Shown: piece after piece, positions 43,822-53,385 of the stretch
Numbering within the stretch: position 1 is the first letter of the stretch
Layout of the letters: each line of letters opens with the position of its first letter
Origin: Hygrophila difformis
Lineage: Eukaryota > Streptophyta > Magnoliopsida > Lamiales > Acanthaceae
Assembly: GCA_030278955.1 (NCBI GenBank)
Contig: JAOANR010000002.1
Coordinates: forward strand, 12,637,982 to 12,701,981
Direction of reading: 5' to 3'
Length of the DNA stretch: 64,000 nt
Notes under the pieces: model-generated
Databases searched by the model: none
What the model was told of the DNA's origin: nothing
The model's input: only the letters and a program-made list of their open reading frames with translations
Translations under genes and position numbers: made by a program

Positions 43822-46376
43822 TCCCCCCCCCCGCAAGCTAAAGCCTTCCAAAGGCTTAGCTTGGAACAGAACGCCTGAAAAGTTTTAGGAGCTAAACCTT
43901 TGGTGAACATATCGGCAAGTTGTTGAGTAGTAGGCACAAAACAAGGATCAATGAGTTGTTGATGATAGTAATCCCTTACATAATGACACCCTACATCCAA
44001 GTGCTTCGTCCTCTCATGATGGATAGCATTCTTCACAAGCTGTAAGGCAGACATGTTATCACAAAATAGGGGATAAGGAGATGATAAAGGAAGTTGAAGC
44101 TCTTTAAAGAAAGAACCAATCCAAAGAAGTTCAGCTGCTGCCATCCCAAGACTTCGATACTCTGCCTCAGTAGTACTTTTGGCAACTACATCCTGTTTCT
44201 TGGTCTTCCAAGAGATAAGAGAATCACCCAAGAAAGCACAGTAGCCAGACAAAGATTTCCGGGATGTGGGACAATTACCCCAGTCCGAATCACTATACCC
44301 TTTTTGTTCAAGCTTTAAACCAAAAGGATAATAAAGACCAAGGTGAAAAAAATTTCTCAGGTACTGCAAAATTTGTATGACTCCATTCCAATGTTTGACA
44401 GTGGGGGACTGCATATGTTGACTTAATTGTTGAACACTGAAGCACAAATCTGGTCGAGAGAATCCAAGGTAAAGAAGTTTACCAACCATCTTTCTAAACA
44501 AAGGAGGATTGTCAAAAAGAGGTCCTTCAGTGTCAAATTGCTGGTGAGGAGGACAAGGCACATGAATCCTAGGAGCTGATGGGAAGTCAACCTCAGCCAA
44601 AAGATCCAAAGTATATTTATGTCGAGTAACAGAAAAACCAGTAGAAGATCGAACAATTTCAAGGCCAAGAAAATAAGAAGCATCACCAAGATCTTTGATA
44701 GTAAATTGTTGATGTAGCTTAGTTTTGACAGATGTAATCTCAGTAACATCATCACCGGTGACCAAAATGTCATCAACATATACAACAAGTATAACCATTC
44801 CAGCATTAGTGAACTTGAAGAAAACACAAGGATCACAATAAGAAATCTGAAATCCTGAGTTGATCAGAAAACTCTTAAGAGCAATGTACCACTGTCTAGG
44901 GGCCTGTTTAAGCCCATATAAGAACTTCTTCAATTTGCAGACCTGTCCAGAGGAAGAAGGAAGACCTTGGGGGCAGGACATATAAATTTCTTCATCAAGA
45001 TGACCATGTAAAAAAGCATTATTAATATCCATTTGAGAAATAAACCACTGATTAGAGGCAGCTAAAGCAATGAGAATTCTAACACTCACTGTCTTGGCTA
45101 CAGGAGCAAAAGACTCATTAAAATCTTTACCATATCTCTGGTGAAAGCCCTTGGCCACCAATCTTACTTTGTGTTTGTTAATAGAGCCATCCGGATTATG
45201 TTTAACCTTAAACACCCATTTACAACCAATTGGCCTTTTACCAGGGGGCAATGAAACAATATCCCAGGTGTCATTTTGTGCCAAAGCATTCAATTCAGCT
45301 TGGATAGCTTTATCCCAATGATCAACACCACTTGCCTGACTAAAACAGGTGGGAACAAATTCAGGATCCGAGATGGAAGAACAAACATAATCCTTGTACC
45401 TATCAGGTCTTTTAGTTGCCCTTTTTGGTCTGCCAGCTGGAACAGGAGGAGCAGTAACCTCTGTGCTTAAAGAAAGAGAAGAGGGATTTACCATTGGAGA
45501 TGGTGATCCAGAGGGAGAGTTGTGCAGGGACAACTCAGCAGAGTGTGTAGAGCCATGCCTCTCAGTGGGAGAGACAGGAGAGGTTATGTTAAGAGTGTGG
45601 CTCACTGACCCTTGAGGGGTCAGAGGAGATTGCTCTTGAAGCTGAGGTCCAGTAGGGACTTCAGAGGAGGTTTGGTTAGTGTGACTTGCAGTAGGCAAAC
45701 CACCGAGTTGGAAAAGGTTATTTGGAGATGAGAGAGTGGGAGAATGATCAACTGAATCACAAGTAGAATCCTGTGGGGTAGTAACTTTGAAGGGAAAAAT
45801 TTGATCATAGAAGATCACATCTCTTGAAATCACCACTTGCTTGGAGTCTAAGATGAGAATCTTGTAGCCTTTCTTGTCGGATGTTGTACCTAGATAGACA
45901 CCCTTCATTCCTCTTGGATCAAGTTTCCCTGTTGAACATGGAACTTTGACATAACTGAGACAGCCAAATGTATGAAGGTCTGAGATGTTTGGCTTTGATC
46001 CAAGAAGAACTTCACATGGTGATTGCCATTTCAAAACTGAAGTTGGAAGTCTGTTGATCAAGTAGGTGGCAGCTAACATTGCATCTCCCCAATATTTCTT
46101 TGGTACACTGGAGGTAAGTAGAAGACTCCTTGAAACTTGTATCAAGTGTCTGTGCTTTCTTTCTACTCTTCCATTTTGCTGGGGGTATATATACAAGATG
46201 TTTGATGAATTATCCCCAATGATGTGAAGAGATCCGAGCATGTTTTGTTGCAGAATTCTGTCCCATTGTCTGTTTGAATGGTTTTTACTACCCCATGAAA
46301 CCGAGTTTTGACATAGGAAAGGAATTTGGAAAGAATGGAATAAGTATTGGATTTGTGTTGCATCAAGAAGATCCAA
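43752..46376 (-). CDS. Copia pol: integrase C-terminus, reverse transcriptase, RNase H
   Basis: A long frame of 874 codons; the true protein part begins at about 46190 where the integrase frame shifts in. It has the integrase C-terminal part (QQNGRVERKHRHL, WGDAMLAATYLINRLP), a Ser/Thr/Pro-rich linker, RT with CKWVFKVKHNPDGSI, MDINNAFLHGHLDEEIYM, LYGLKQAPRQWY and the active-site YVDD (VVYVDDILVTGDD). RNase H follows, with SDSDWGNCPTSRKS, STTEAEYRSL, DNMSALQL and ADMFTKGL. All catalytic motifs of RT and RNase H look intact. The last 24 or so codons run into the LTR. The first about 60 codons before 46190 are out-of-frame shadow. Confidence 0.92.
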   Translation of the reverse strand: MDLLDATQIQYLFHSFQIPFLCQNSVSWGSKNHSNRQWDRILQQNMLGSLHIIGDNSSNILYIYPQQNGRVERKHRHLIQVSRSLLLTSSVPKKYWGDAMLAATYLINRLPTSVLKWQSPCEVLLGSKPNISDLHTFGCLSYVKVPCSTGKLDPRGMKGVYLGTTSDKKGYKILILDSKQVVISRDVIFYDQIFPFKVTTPQDSTCDSVDHSPTLSSPNNLFQLGGLPTASHTNQTSSEVPTGPQLQEQSPLTPQGSVSHTLNITSPVSPTERHGSTHSAELSLHNSPSGSPSPMVNPSSLSLSTEVTAPPVPAGRPKRATKRPDRYKDYVCSSISDPEFVPTCFSQASGVDHWDKAIQAELNALAQNDTWDIVSLPPGKRPIGCKWVFKVKHNPDGSINKHKVRLVAKGFHQRYGKDFNESFAPVAKTVSVRILIALAASNQWFISQMDINNAFLHGHLDEEIYMSCPQGLPSSSGQVCKLKKFLYGLKQAPRQWYIALKSFLINSGFQISYCDPCVFFKFTNAGMVILVVYVDDILVTGDDVTEITSVKTKLHQQFTIKDLGDASYFLGLEIVRSSTGFSVTRHKYTLDLLAEVDFPSAPRIHVPCPPHQQFDTEGPLFDNPPLFRKMVGKLLYLGFSRPDLCFSVQQLSQHMQSPTVKHWNGVIQILQYLRNFFHLGLYYPFGLKLEQKGYSDSDWGNCPTSRKSLSGYCAFLGDSLISWKTKKQDVVAKSTTEAEYRSLGMAAAELLWIGSFFKELQLPLSSPYPLFCDNMSALQLVKNAIHHERTKHLDVGCHYVRDYYHQQLIDPCFVPTTQQLADMFTKGLAPKTFQAFCSKLSLWKALACGGGDDEARAQGNRTGTPFQQLKTNVG

Positions 46377-47602
46377 GTAGCTCTAGAGTAATCATCAACA
46401 ATAGTAAGTAAATATCTATATCCAGATCTATCATCAATAGAAAAGGGACCCCATAAATCACAATGGATCAAATCAAAACAATGTAAGGCATGAGACTGAC
46501 TGACTGGAAATGGCAGTCTATGCATTTTTGATTCATGACATATATCACAGGGTACAGAGAGTTTTGTATCAAGTTCTAATCCCAGCTTGATCATAACAAT
46601 GGAAGAAGGATGACCAAGCTTATTATGCCAAATCGAATAGCTATCTAAATCAGAAATAGAACCAACAACTTTAGGAGGAAAACAGGAATTTTTATTACAA
46701 GTGAAAGTGTAAAGTCTATTTAGCAAGGTGCCTGTCAGCAGATTCCTTCTAGATCTCAGGTCCTGCAAAATGCAAGAGGATGGATCAAAAATAGCAATAC
46801 ATTTTAAATCTTTAGTCAACTGACTGATGGAAAGAAGATTCATCACTAGACCAGGAACAAAATAAACATGAGGTACAATGAGATCATATGATAGTCTCAC
46901 TGAACCAACATGTGTTGGAGACTTAATTGAGCCATCTGGCAGAATGATTGATTGTTTAAAATTCAAAGGCCGAGGGTCAAGCATGAGGGAAATATCAGCA
47001 CAGAGATTACAGCTTGCACCTGAATCCAAAAGCCACAAACCATTAAGGGAACTATAAACTGAAGTACTACCTGCCATGTCAAAACAGCCACCAGCAAAGG
47101 CCAAAGGAGTAGTCATAGGTGAGCTGAGTTGAGACTTTGTAAGCTCTTTAATAATGTCTTCAAGCTTAGCTATACGATCCTCAGCTGAATTAGAAGCTCC
47201 AGTAGCAGTAGAAATATTGTCTGATGCACTAACAGAACCAACAACCCCAGTAATTCCTTTACCCTTTCTTTTGTCTCCCAATGCCTTGTACCAGTCAGGA
47301 ATGACTCCAGAAATTAAGAAGCAATTAGCTTTACTGTGGCCAGTCTTTTTACAGTGATCACAATAAGCGGATTTGTTGGCCAATTGATAGCACATGTCCT
47401 TTGTATGTCCAGGTTTCTTACAATAAGTACATATAACTCCTCCTTTTTTATCTGAGTTTTGTCTATCATTACCATTCTTATCACCAACACCAAGAGCGAA
47501 TTGAGAGACATTATTCAATCCAGTAGAACCAATCATTCCATTTTGTGATTCACAGTTACTTATCATTCCAAAAGCATCACTAGAAGTAGGTAGAGGATGC
47601 AT
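46163..47602 (-). CDS. Copia gag C-terminus, protease and integrase core
   Basis: Minus-strand frame of 479 codons continuing gag in phase after a single TGA. It has two gag zinc knuckles (CTYCKKPGHTKDMC and CDHCKKTGHSKANC), the aspartic protease motif LLDSGAS, and the integrase HHCC zinc finger (HNKLGHPS...CDICHESK). The catalytic core has DLWGPF, TIVDDYSR and TDNGTEF. Just after TDNGTEF a run of C residues is one base short compared with the frame that encodes QQNGR, so translation leaves the integrase at about 46185 and ends at 46163. Otherwise undamaged. Confidence 0.92.
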   Translation of the reverse strand: MHPLPTSSDAFGMISNCESQNGMIGSTGLNNVSQFALGVGDKNGNDRQNSDKKGGVICTYCKKPGHTKDMCYQLANKSAYCDHCKKTGHSKANCFLISGVIPDWYKALGDKRKGKGITGVVGSVSASDNISTATGASNSAEDRIAKLEDIIKELTKSQLSSPMTTPLAFAGGCFDMAGSTSVYSSLNGLWLLDSGASCNLCADISLMLDPRPLNFKQSIILPDGSIKSPTHVGSVRLSYDLIVPHVYFVPGLVMNLLSISQLTKDLKCIAIFDPSSCILQDLRSRRNLLTGTLLNRLYTFTCNKNSCFPPKVVGSISDLDSYSIWHNKLGHPSSIVMIKLGLELDTKLSVPCDICHESKMHRLPFPVSQSHALHCFDLIHCDLWGPFSIDDRSGYRYLLTIVDDYSRATWIFLMQHKSNTYSILSKFLSYVKTRFHGVVKTIQTDNGTEFCNKTCSDLFTSLGIIHQTSCIYTPSKMEE

Positions 47603-47617
47603 GAGTAAGATTTGATT

Positions 47618-48208
47618 TCAGATTGGAGAATAACTTTCATTTAACCCCATCAAAAACTGTATGAGAAGATCTTCATCATCATCTTTCATCTTGGATTTCA
47701 TAGTATCCGGATTGTCAGCAGTTATAGGTTTAATGGATCTATAATCATTCCAAAGAGTTTTTAACTCACTGTAATAGGATGTAACAGATTTATTTTCCTG
47801 AGCTAGGTTAACAATCTTCCTTTTCAACATCAGAATTTTTGGACCGCTAACTCTTCCAAAACAATTTTTCAATTCATTCCATAATGCAAAAGAAGAAGTG
47901 GTGTGAACGAACTGTCTAGCAATATCAGGAGCAATAGAATTTCTCATCCATCTCAAAATTAAGAAATCAACTCTCTTCCACAGTTTATATTTAGGGTCAG
48001 TGGGTGGAGGAGTTGGAAGAGTACCTAGTATAAAGCAATCCTTGGCTTTGATATACAAAGCACTTTCAACATCTGCACGCCAAGCTATCCAATTAGTTCC
48101 ATCCAGCAGGAACGAAGTTAGAAGGAGATGCAGTTGATCGGCGGAGGTGAGAGTAAGCTCCTCACAAATTTCAGCTGGTGCATCTTCAGTATCTTTTTCA
48201 ATTGCCAT
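47618..48208 (-). CDS. Copia gag N-terminus
   Basis: Starts at ATG 48208, about 90 bases downstream of the PBS, and encodes 196 codons. It includes the copia-type N-terminal region (SFLLDGTNWIAWRADVESAL) and the UBN2-type gag domain (ELKNCFGRVSGPKILMLKRK, SVTSYYSELKTLWNDYRSI, LIQFLMGLNESYSPI). It ends at a TGA in phase with the following frame where an Arg codon (CGA) would be natural. One C-to-T change at a CpG would explain the stop. Gag packages element RNA. Confidence 0.9.
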   Translation of the reverse strand: MAIEKDTEDAPAEICEELTLTSADQLHLLLTSFLLDGTNWIAWRADVESALYIKAKDCFILGTLPTPPPTDPKYKLWKRVDFLILRWMRNSIAPDIARQFVHTTSSFALWNELKNCFGRVSGPKILMLKRKIVNLAQENKSVTSYYSELKTLWNDYRSIKPITADNPDTMKSKMKDDDEDLLIQFLMGLNESYSPI

Positions 48209-48297
48209 CTTTCAACAGAAGAGAAGTGATTTGAAGCAAAATTGAGGTTGAGAACAAGCTAAAAACAGAGATTTCGAATCAAAATTTTGGATCAGAA

Positions 48298-48309
48298 GCT
48301 CTAATACCA
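48298..48309 (-). other. Copia primer binding site
   Basis: Minus strand TGGTATTAGAGC, directly after the 5' LTR. Eleven of twelve bases match the usual initiator-Met complement. Confidence 0.9.
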
Positions 48310-48597
48310 TGTAGAAAATGGTAACGGGCAGAGAATTTGGGAATGACAGTTTTGTTTATTCACCCAGAACAGTTTCAAAGTGTTGAATAGAATGAATCAA
48401 TACAATGGAAGAAACACGACTAAAGCAAATAAATACAGTGGATCAGGAAAAATAAAACGGCCCATAAAAGGCCCACTACAAAAGACAAAGCCCAATACAA
48501 AAGACTAAGCCCATAAGCTGAAGTAGCTCAACCAACATCTGTCTTGAGCTGCTGGAATGGAGTTCCTATTCGATTGCCTTGAGCTCTAGCTTCATCA
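48310..48597 (-). repeat. Copia 5' LTR (right copy)
   Basis: 288 bp, eight differences from the left copy by eye, followed by TSD CTATC. Confidence 0.95.
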
Positions 48598-50998
48598 CTA
48601 TCTCTATGACCATCGGCAAACCTGTTAAAAGACCAAGCTGGATGAATGATTGAGAGGCCAAGGCAGTTTCCATGATCGTACGTATATTTTTCACTCTTGC
48701 CTCCACGAGGAGGGCTTTTTGTAATCCACTAAGAAATCTGGAGAGTGACAAAATAATAGTAAAACATAAGAAGCTAAACTCATAGTGAATTCTGCAAAAA
48801 AAGGACAATGCTAAGTTGCTAACAATATCGCTATATACATGTGCTTCTAGCAAAGATATTCATTGGTGTTAAATGCAGAACTTGAAGCAAAATACTCGAA
48901 TTGTAGTCATACAAAAAAGCACTACAAATTCAATAGTGATATGGAAGGTTACCAGGTTGTTAAAATTAATAAAATCCCACGGTGGTGAAGTAACAATAAA
49001 GCATTTGAAAGAAGTCAAATCGTCGTCCAAGATGGTATATATCACGGCTAACTGTTTGTTCACTGTTCCCATTTGCTATTTTTAGCTTCAAATTTGGAGA
49101 TCTAGTTCAGCCCAACATCACGACCTTTGCCAACTTGCATGTACTCATGATATGTAATGTGTCCACGACGCAATGTAGTATTGTAGCCTGCATCAAATCC
49201 ATTTATGATAGAATTGTAAAACCGGACCACTAATGCGTAAAGTTGAACAACTTTTATCCAAACCTGCATATACATCTTCACTTAAATTTATTGTTTTTGA
49301 TGCTTTACTTATGCCACCTCGAGTCAAATGGAATATCCTGTCAAAGACATCTGGATGTCCATAGTGGAATCTAACCCTGCATTGCAGATCAAATAAGTTA
49401 GATATACTTCATATCTTTTCACTTTAACTATTTATAATGAAATAATGCTACCTTTAGTGGCTTGATAAAATCATGAACAATCCAGCTAAGGGGCTGTGCA
49501 AGCCGTGCTCTTGCACAGGGCCCCCAATTTTTTAAAATTTATTTAATGTTACTTTTAATTTTTAATTTTTAATTTTTCATATTTCTTTCGCTTTCTTTTG
49601 ATATTCATTCTCTGCAAAGAATTTTGATTTATTTTTCTCTCTTTTTGCATATTTTTACTCATTTGTAAATGGACTACATAGGGCATTGATCCCTTTTGGG
49701 TATATATAGATAGTCTTTTGGGTGCAAGGCATAAAAATAAATAGAAATTAAATTTTGTGTTTAATTTTTTTTATTATGGTGTTATATTTTATTAATAAAT
49801 TGAAAATTCATAATTAGTTTTTTAAATATTATAAGTAGGCCTCATTTTTATTATAGAACAGGGCCCCTGAAAATGATTATTTGACCAACATTCCATCCTC
49901 AAGTTGCATTTGAAAAACAAAAATTTAACTCAACAGCAAGAAAAACAGTAATTGGCAAACAGAAGTTCAAGATAATGGGAACTACAAAGTTTTGGTAAAT
50001 GAAATTTATAATTAGGCATTTTATTACGTGAGAGGATTTGCTAGGAGTCTTTGTCAGATTGCGACGAAGCTGGTTTCTTGATAGGACATAAACTTCGCTA
50101 AAGATGACACACTGGACCAGAATAACACTTCATTAGAGAGCAAGACACGATATCATAGATTCAATGTCACCATTACTTATTGTTCCAGTAAGTGACTTGC
50201 ATGCAAGTGTCTATCCTTCTGACCACACTATTTTACACATACAATCAAAATTTAACACATCAACAGATGACTATGGATTTGTGATTCAACATCTTGTTGA
50301 TTTGTATAGAAATGTAGTTTGAGATTATATTGTCAGTTCACACTAACAAACAAATAGGCAGGGGTTCTGCTCAGTAGAATGTGCTCCTTGGATTTGCAAA
50401 TGTTCAGTGTTAATATTGGAAAAATGTTACAGGGTAAGATTGATATGTTCAATTATTACACCTCTTTTTGGCAAAGTGTACGTTTGAGCAATTGAAAATC
50501 CACTTTTGCAATGTGCCACTCCTAGAACCAGTGACCTAACAAACTGCCATATCTTAATTCAATGCCACTTTCAAACTAAATTACCAAAAGTCTGAGAACA
50601 AGCGAGTGAATATTAGGATTTGAAACTTATATATGATAATATGACAGACTTTCACAGTAAAAATCTTAGAAACTAACCTTCCTGTGAAAATATGCTCTTG
50701 GATGCCAATAATGGAAGGGCGATTCCTTCGAACTTGTAGGAATTCTTGCAATAGATTTCTCATTTTAAGAGCCTCTTCGAGATAATTATCCTATTAGAAG
50801 AAAAAAAATACAATAATATACATCTAATGTTTTTGACAACATGGCCAAAGAAATGAGAAATGGAATACCTGACTGTACCTGGTTCATATCAATAGCTTGA
50901 AGAGCTTCACCTCGTGTAAATATTATTGCATGATTTTGTTTCTCAGGTTTTCCTTCTCCAATGTTCGGTGGTCCTGGGAGCTTTATGCGCTAGCAGCA

Positions 50999-51000
<2 letters not shown>
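48598..51000 (-). pseudogene. Callose synthase exons (upstream part)
   Basis: Minus-strand exons in order: about 50999-50878 (IKLPGPPNIGEGKPEKQNHA, IIFTRGEALQAIDMNQ), about 50766-50675 (MRNLLQEFLQVRRNRPSIIG, QEHIFTG), about 49378-49258 (VRFHYGHPDVFDRIFHLTRG, ISKASKTINLSEDVYAG), about 49210-49090 (TLRRGHITYHEYMQVGKGRD) and 48740-48598 (FLSGLQKALL, SFIQLGLLTGLPMVIEIG). They match the glucan synthase domain (PF02364) of plant callose synthases, and the last exon continues across the copia insertion at 43533. The N-terminal two thirds are absent and the segment between HIFTG and VRFHYGHPDVFD is missing. Confidence 0.88.
49485..49880. mobile_element. Possible hAT-like MITE in callose synthase intron
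   Basis: AT-rich insert between GC-rich ends, AGGGGCTGTGCAAGC at the left and ACAGGGCCCCTGAAAA at the right. The left end itself forms a hairpin (CTGTGCAAG...CTTGCACAG). The ends are weak inverted repeats of the CAGGG type. I could not establish an 8-bp target duplication. Confidence 0.3.

Positions 51001-51037
<37 letters not shown>
51001..51037. repeat. (AT)n microsatellite
   Basis: About 18 uninterrupted AT dinucleotides next to a captured callose synthase exon. Confidence 0.95.
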
Positions 51038-51040
<3 letters not shown>

Positions 51041-51279
51041 CTCATTGCTAATTTAAAGACAGTACTTTCCAATTGATATTGATGACATCATTGTGCTGGA
51101 AATTTTATTTTCATTTGGCACAGTAGTTCTATAGATACAATAGTGTAACCTGCTGAGGAGGTACCTGATCAAAATCATTGACGGAAAAATTAAAGAATCT
51201 ATTTATGAAAAAATTGTTTCGAAATATTTGAAGATTCAATTCTTGCAAAGTTGAGTTTTCAAAAGGTTAGGGATATATG

Positions 51280-52338
51280 TTACTAAGGATATAGGGGAAC
51301 ACGCCGGACCAAGATATTTAATGCACTGTTGTTGAAGTTTCGAGCGAGGGCATTTCTCGACAAGATTGACCTCCTTTCCTTCCCCTATATCAAGGCTGCA
51401 GATGTATAACCATTTGTTATAATCCAGAATAAAAACAATCCTCAATAGCTTTAAGACATTTCATGATCACGGAGAGTGTTTTACCAGTAGAAGAAGGGTT
51501 CTCTACTTTGAGAATTAAGTCAATTCACATAATAGAAATGTAGATTATGTCCATAACGATGACGTGGATCGATCTGTTGAACATCATTTGACTAATCAGT
51601 ACATTTCCAGAAAAAGAAAAGGAACACCAAAAGTGAAACAACCATATACTTACAGCTTCAAGTCAATGCTGCAAAGCAAGTTTCTGGACTTTACCGTTCT
51701 TCGATAAGCCTTTCCCAACCCTGTTTCGAACAGTATGTCAGATTTAATTACCAAATTCTTTGAAGAAAATGTATACATAATATACAAGTCGATGTAATGA
51801 TTTAGTCCATGTTTACCTTTGCAGCCCTTGTTCTTGCTCGCGACCAGTGCGAAATGGCAGTCTCGTGTTTCTCAATATCAAAAAAAGAAATCGAACTATG
51901 CTTGAGTTCTACAGAATCCAGTAACTTCCACCAACTCTGCTCGGAAAGAACTGCACAATTGGCTAACTTTTTTCTAGTCTGGAAGCTTTTGTAAACCTTA
52001 TGCAACCTAATAGCAGCCTCATGATTGGGGTTTGTATTATCCAAACCAGGAGGACTTGGCATTGTCCCTCCCAATCTGATTGATCTAGACAATGGAATTG
52101 ACGGTTCTTCACCCCTACATTTATCTTCAGATGGAAGGTCAATAGATCTTGTTGCTTGAGTTTGTGTTGGTCTAAGCCTAACAGATCCATCCCACAACAA
52201 TGTAACAGAATCCACAGACTGCAATTCTGTTGGTATAAAATCTTTTCCATTCAGACCAGACGGTGGCCGGTTTACAGATTCAAGACCATTCTCTAAATCA
52301 AAATAAACCCCAAAGGGGCAAGAGAAGATCAACCCCAT
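51280..52338 (-). pseudogene. IQM calmodulin-binding protein fragment
   Basis: The first exon (52338-51817) has an IQ-containing region: [40 protein letters not shown], and SRARTRAAK before the donor. Later exons are at about 51720-51655 (GKGLSKNGKVQKLALQH then a TGA where the family has Trp), about 51570-51480 (IDPRHRYGHNLHFYY followed by a stop) and about 51410-51300 ([25 protein letters not shown]). The pattern matches plant IQM1-like proteins, which bind calmodulin without calcium. The two stops show decay after capture. Confidence 0.88.
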
Positions 52339-52504
52339 GCAATTTTGACAGGGATAACAATTCCTCAGACCTGAATTCCATTAAAGAAACAACAATTATT
52401 CAAGGCTAATTCACATGCAGCAAACATCACATAAAGGTATGAAACAAAGCTTTGTATTATGATGACAGAAAAGGATTCAAAATTTGTAGGAGATGAATAT
52501 GACT

Positions 52505-53385
52505 CACCATTTCATTGTTCTCGTCAAGAGGATAATAGGTATCATCATAATCTCCAAAAGAAATGTCAGAATGATTGGTCGTCAAACCTTCAATAAATAA
52601 CATGAAAGATGGAATTTCTCCTGTAGTTTCTCCACAGCGGCTTGTTTGTTAGCAAGTTTAATCTGCAAAGAGCCAAACGAATCAATAACAATATGGAACA
52701 TTTATCCTCCATCTTTAGTCCAGATACCAGAAATTATATATATCATTTCTCAGTGACTCAGTGGAACAAATCCATGAAGGTTTATGCAAAAGGAGTCGAT
52801 GATCATTAGGGATTGATGATGCATACATCCAGATGGAAAAGAAGAGTTGCACTCCATTATTTGATCTATATTTTTTTTATCACATCAACATACAAATACA
52901 TCTATATGGGTGAAATAGGGAGAAAATTCATAACCACATAATATAGGCTTATGCAAAACACATAGAAGACATTCAATTCAGATGATATGAGCATGCAAAA
53001 GGCACCAGGGCCTATTAACTATTAATCAGAAACAAATTTTCACTAAGGTGTCCAAGAACCTTTAAATCGGAGAGCTGCTGCTGGGTGGACTTAATCGGTG
53101 AGTACTTTTCAGCAACTTCAACCTTTAATTCGTCAAAGTTTGTTTGAATAAAAGACATATCATTCTTTGTAACTTCCACTGATTGCAAGAGTTCATCCTT
53201 CTCTGATATCTGCCTTTTTAGATCTTCTATCTGCTCCCGCAGGCCTATCAGCTCTCTCTGTCCTTTTCAGTTAGCAATGACCATGAAGATAAGTTCTTGG
53301 CAAGTGCATCGTGGCCGTTGGCTCCATTATCATTTTGGTCTCCCTGGTCCCTATTTTTTTTTTGGCTGGAATGGCACTTCTCCCA
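52505..53385 (-). pseudogene. MPB2C-like coiled-coil protein fragment
   Basis: Minus-strand exons at about 53385-53260 (GANGHDALAKNLSSWSLLTE), 53250-53045 (LREQIEDLKRQISEKDELLQ, EVAEKYSPIKSTQQQLSDLK), about 52660-52610 (KLANKQAAVEKLQEKF) and about 52605-52505 (MLFIEGLTTNHSDISFGDYD). Heptad-like leucine spacing indicates a coiled coil. From memory this resembles plant microtubule-associated MPB2C-type proteins, but the assignment is tentative. A frame break after SLLTEKDRE separates the first and second pieces. Confidence 0.55.

Larger units (their letters stand above)
43534..48597 (-). mobile_element. Ty1/copia element, structurally complete, 5064 bp
   Basis: LTRs 43534-43821 and 48310-48597 (288 bp each; I count eight differences, about 2.8%). 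Perfect TSD CTATC at 43529-43533 and 48598-48602. The PBS at 48298-48309 (minus TGGTATTAGAGC, one change from the iMet consensus) and a G-run polypurine tract at 43822-43834 are in place. Coding order on the minus strand is gag, protease, integrase, RT, RNase H, as expected for copia. Only two coding lesions are obvious: one stop in gag and one frameshift in integrase. It inserted into a callose synthase exon inside Helitron unit C. Confidence 0.95.

Noticed and set aside
49485..49880. Definite hAT transposon
   Set aside because: Ends are only weakly inverted and no 8-bp target duplication could be confirmed, so it is listed only as a low-confidence possibility.
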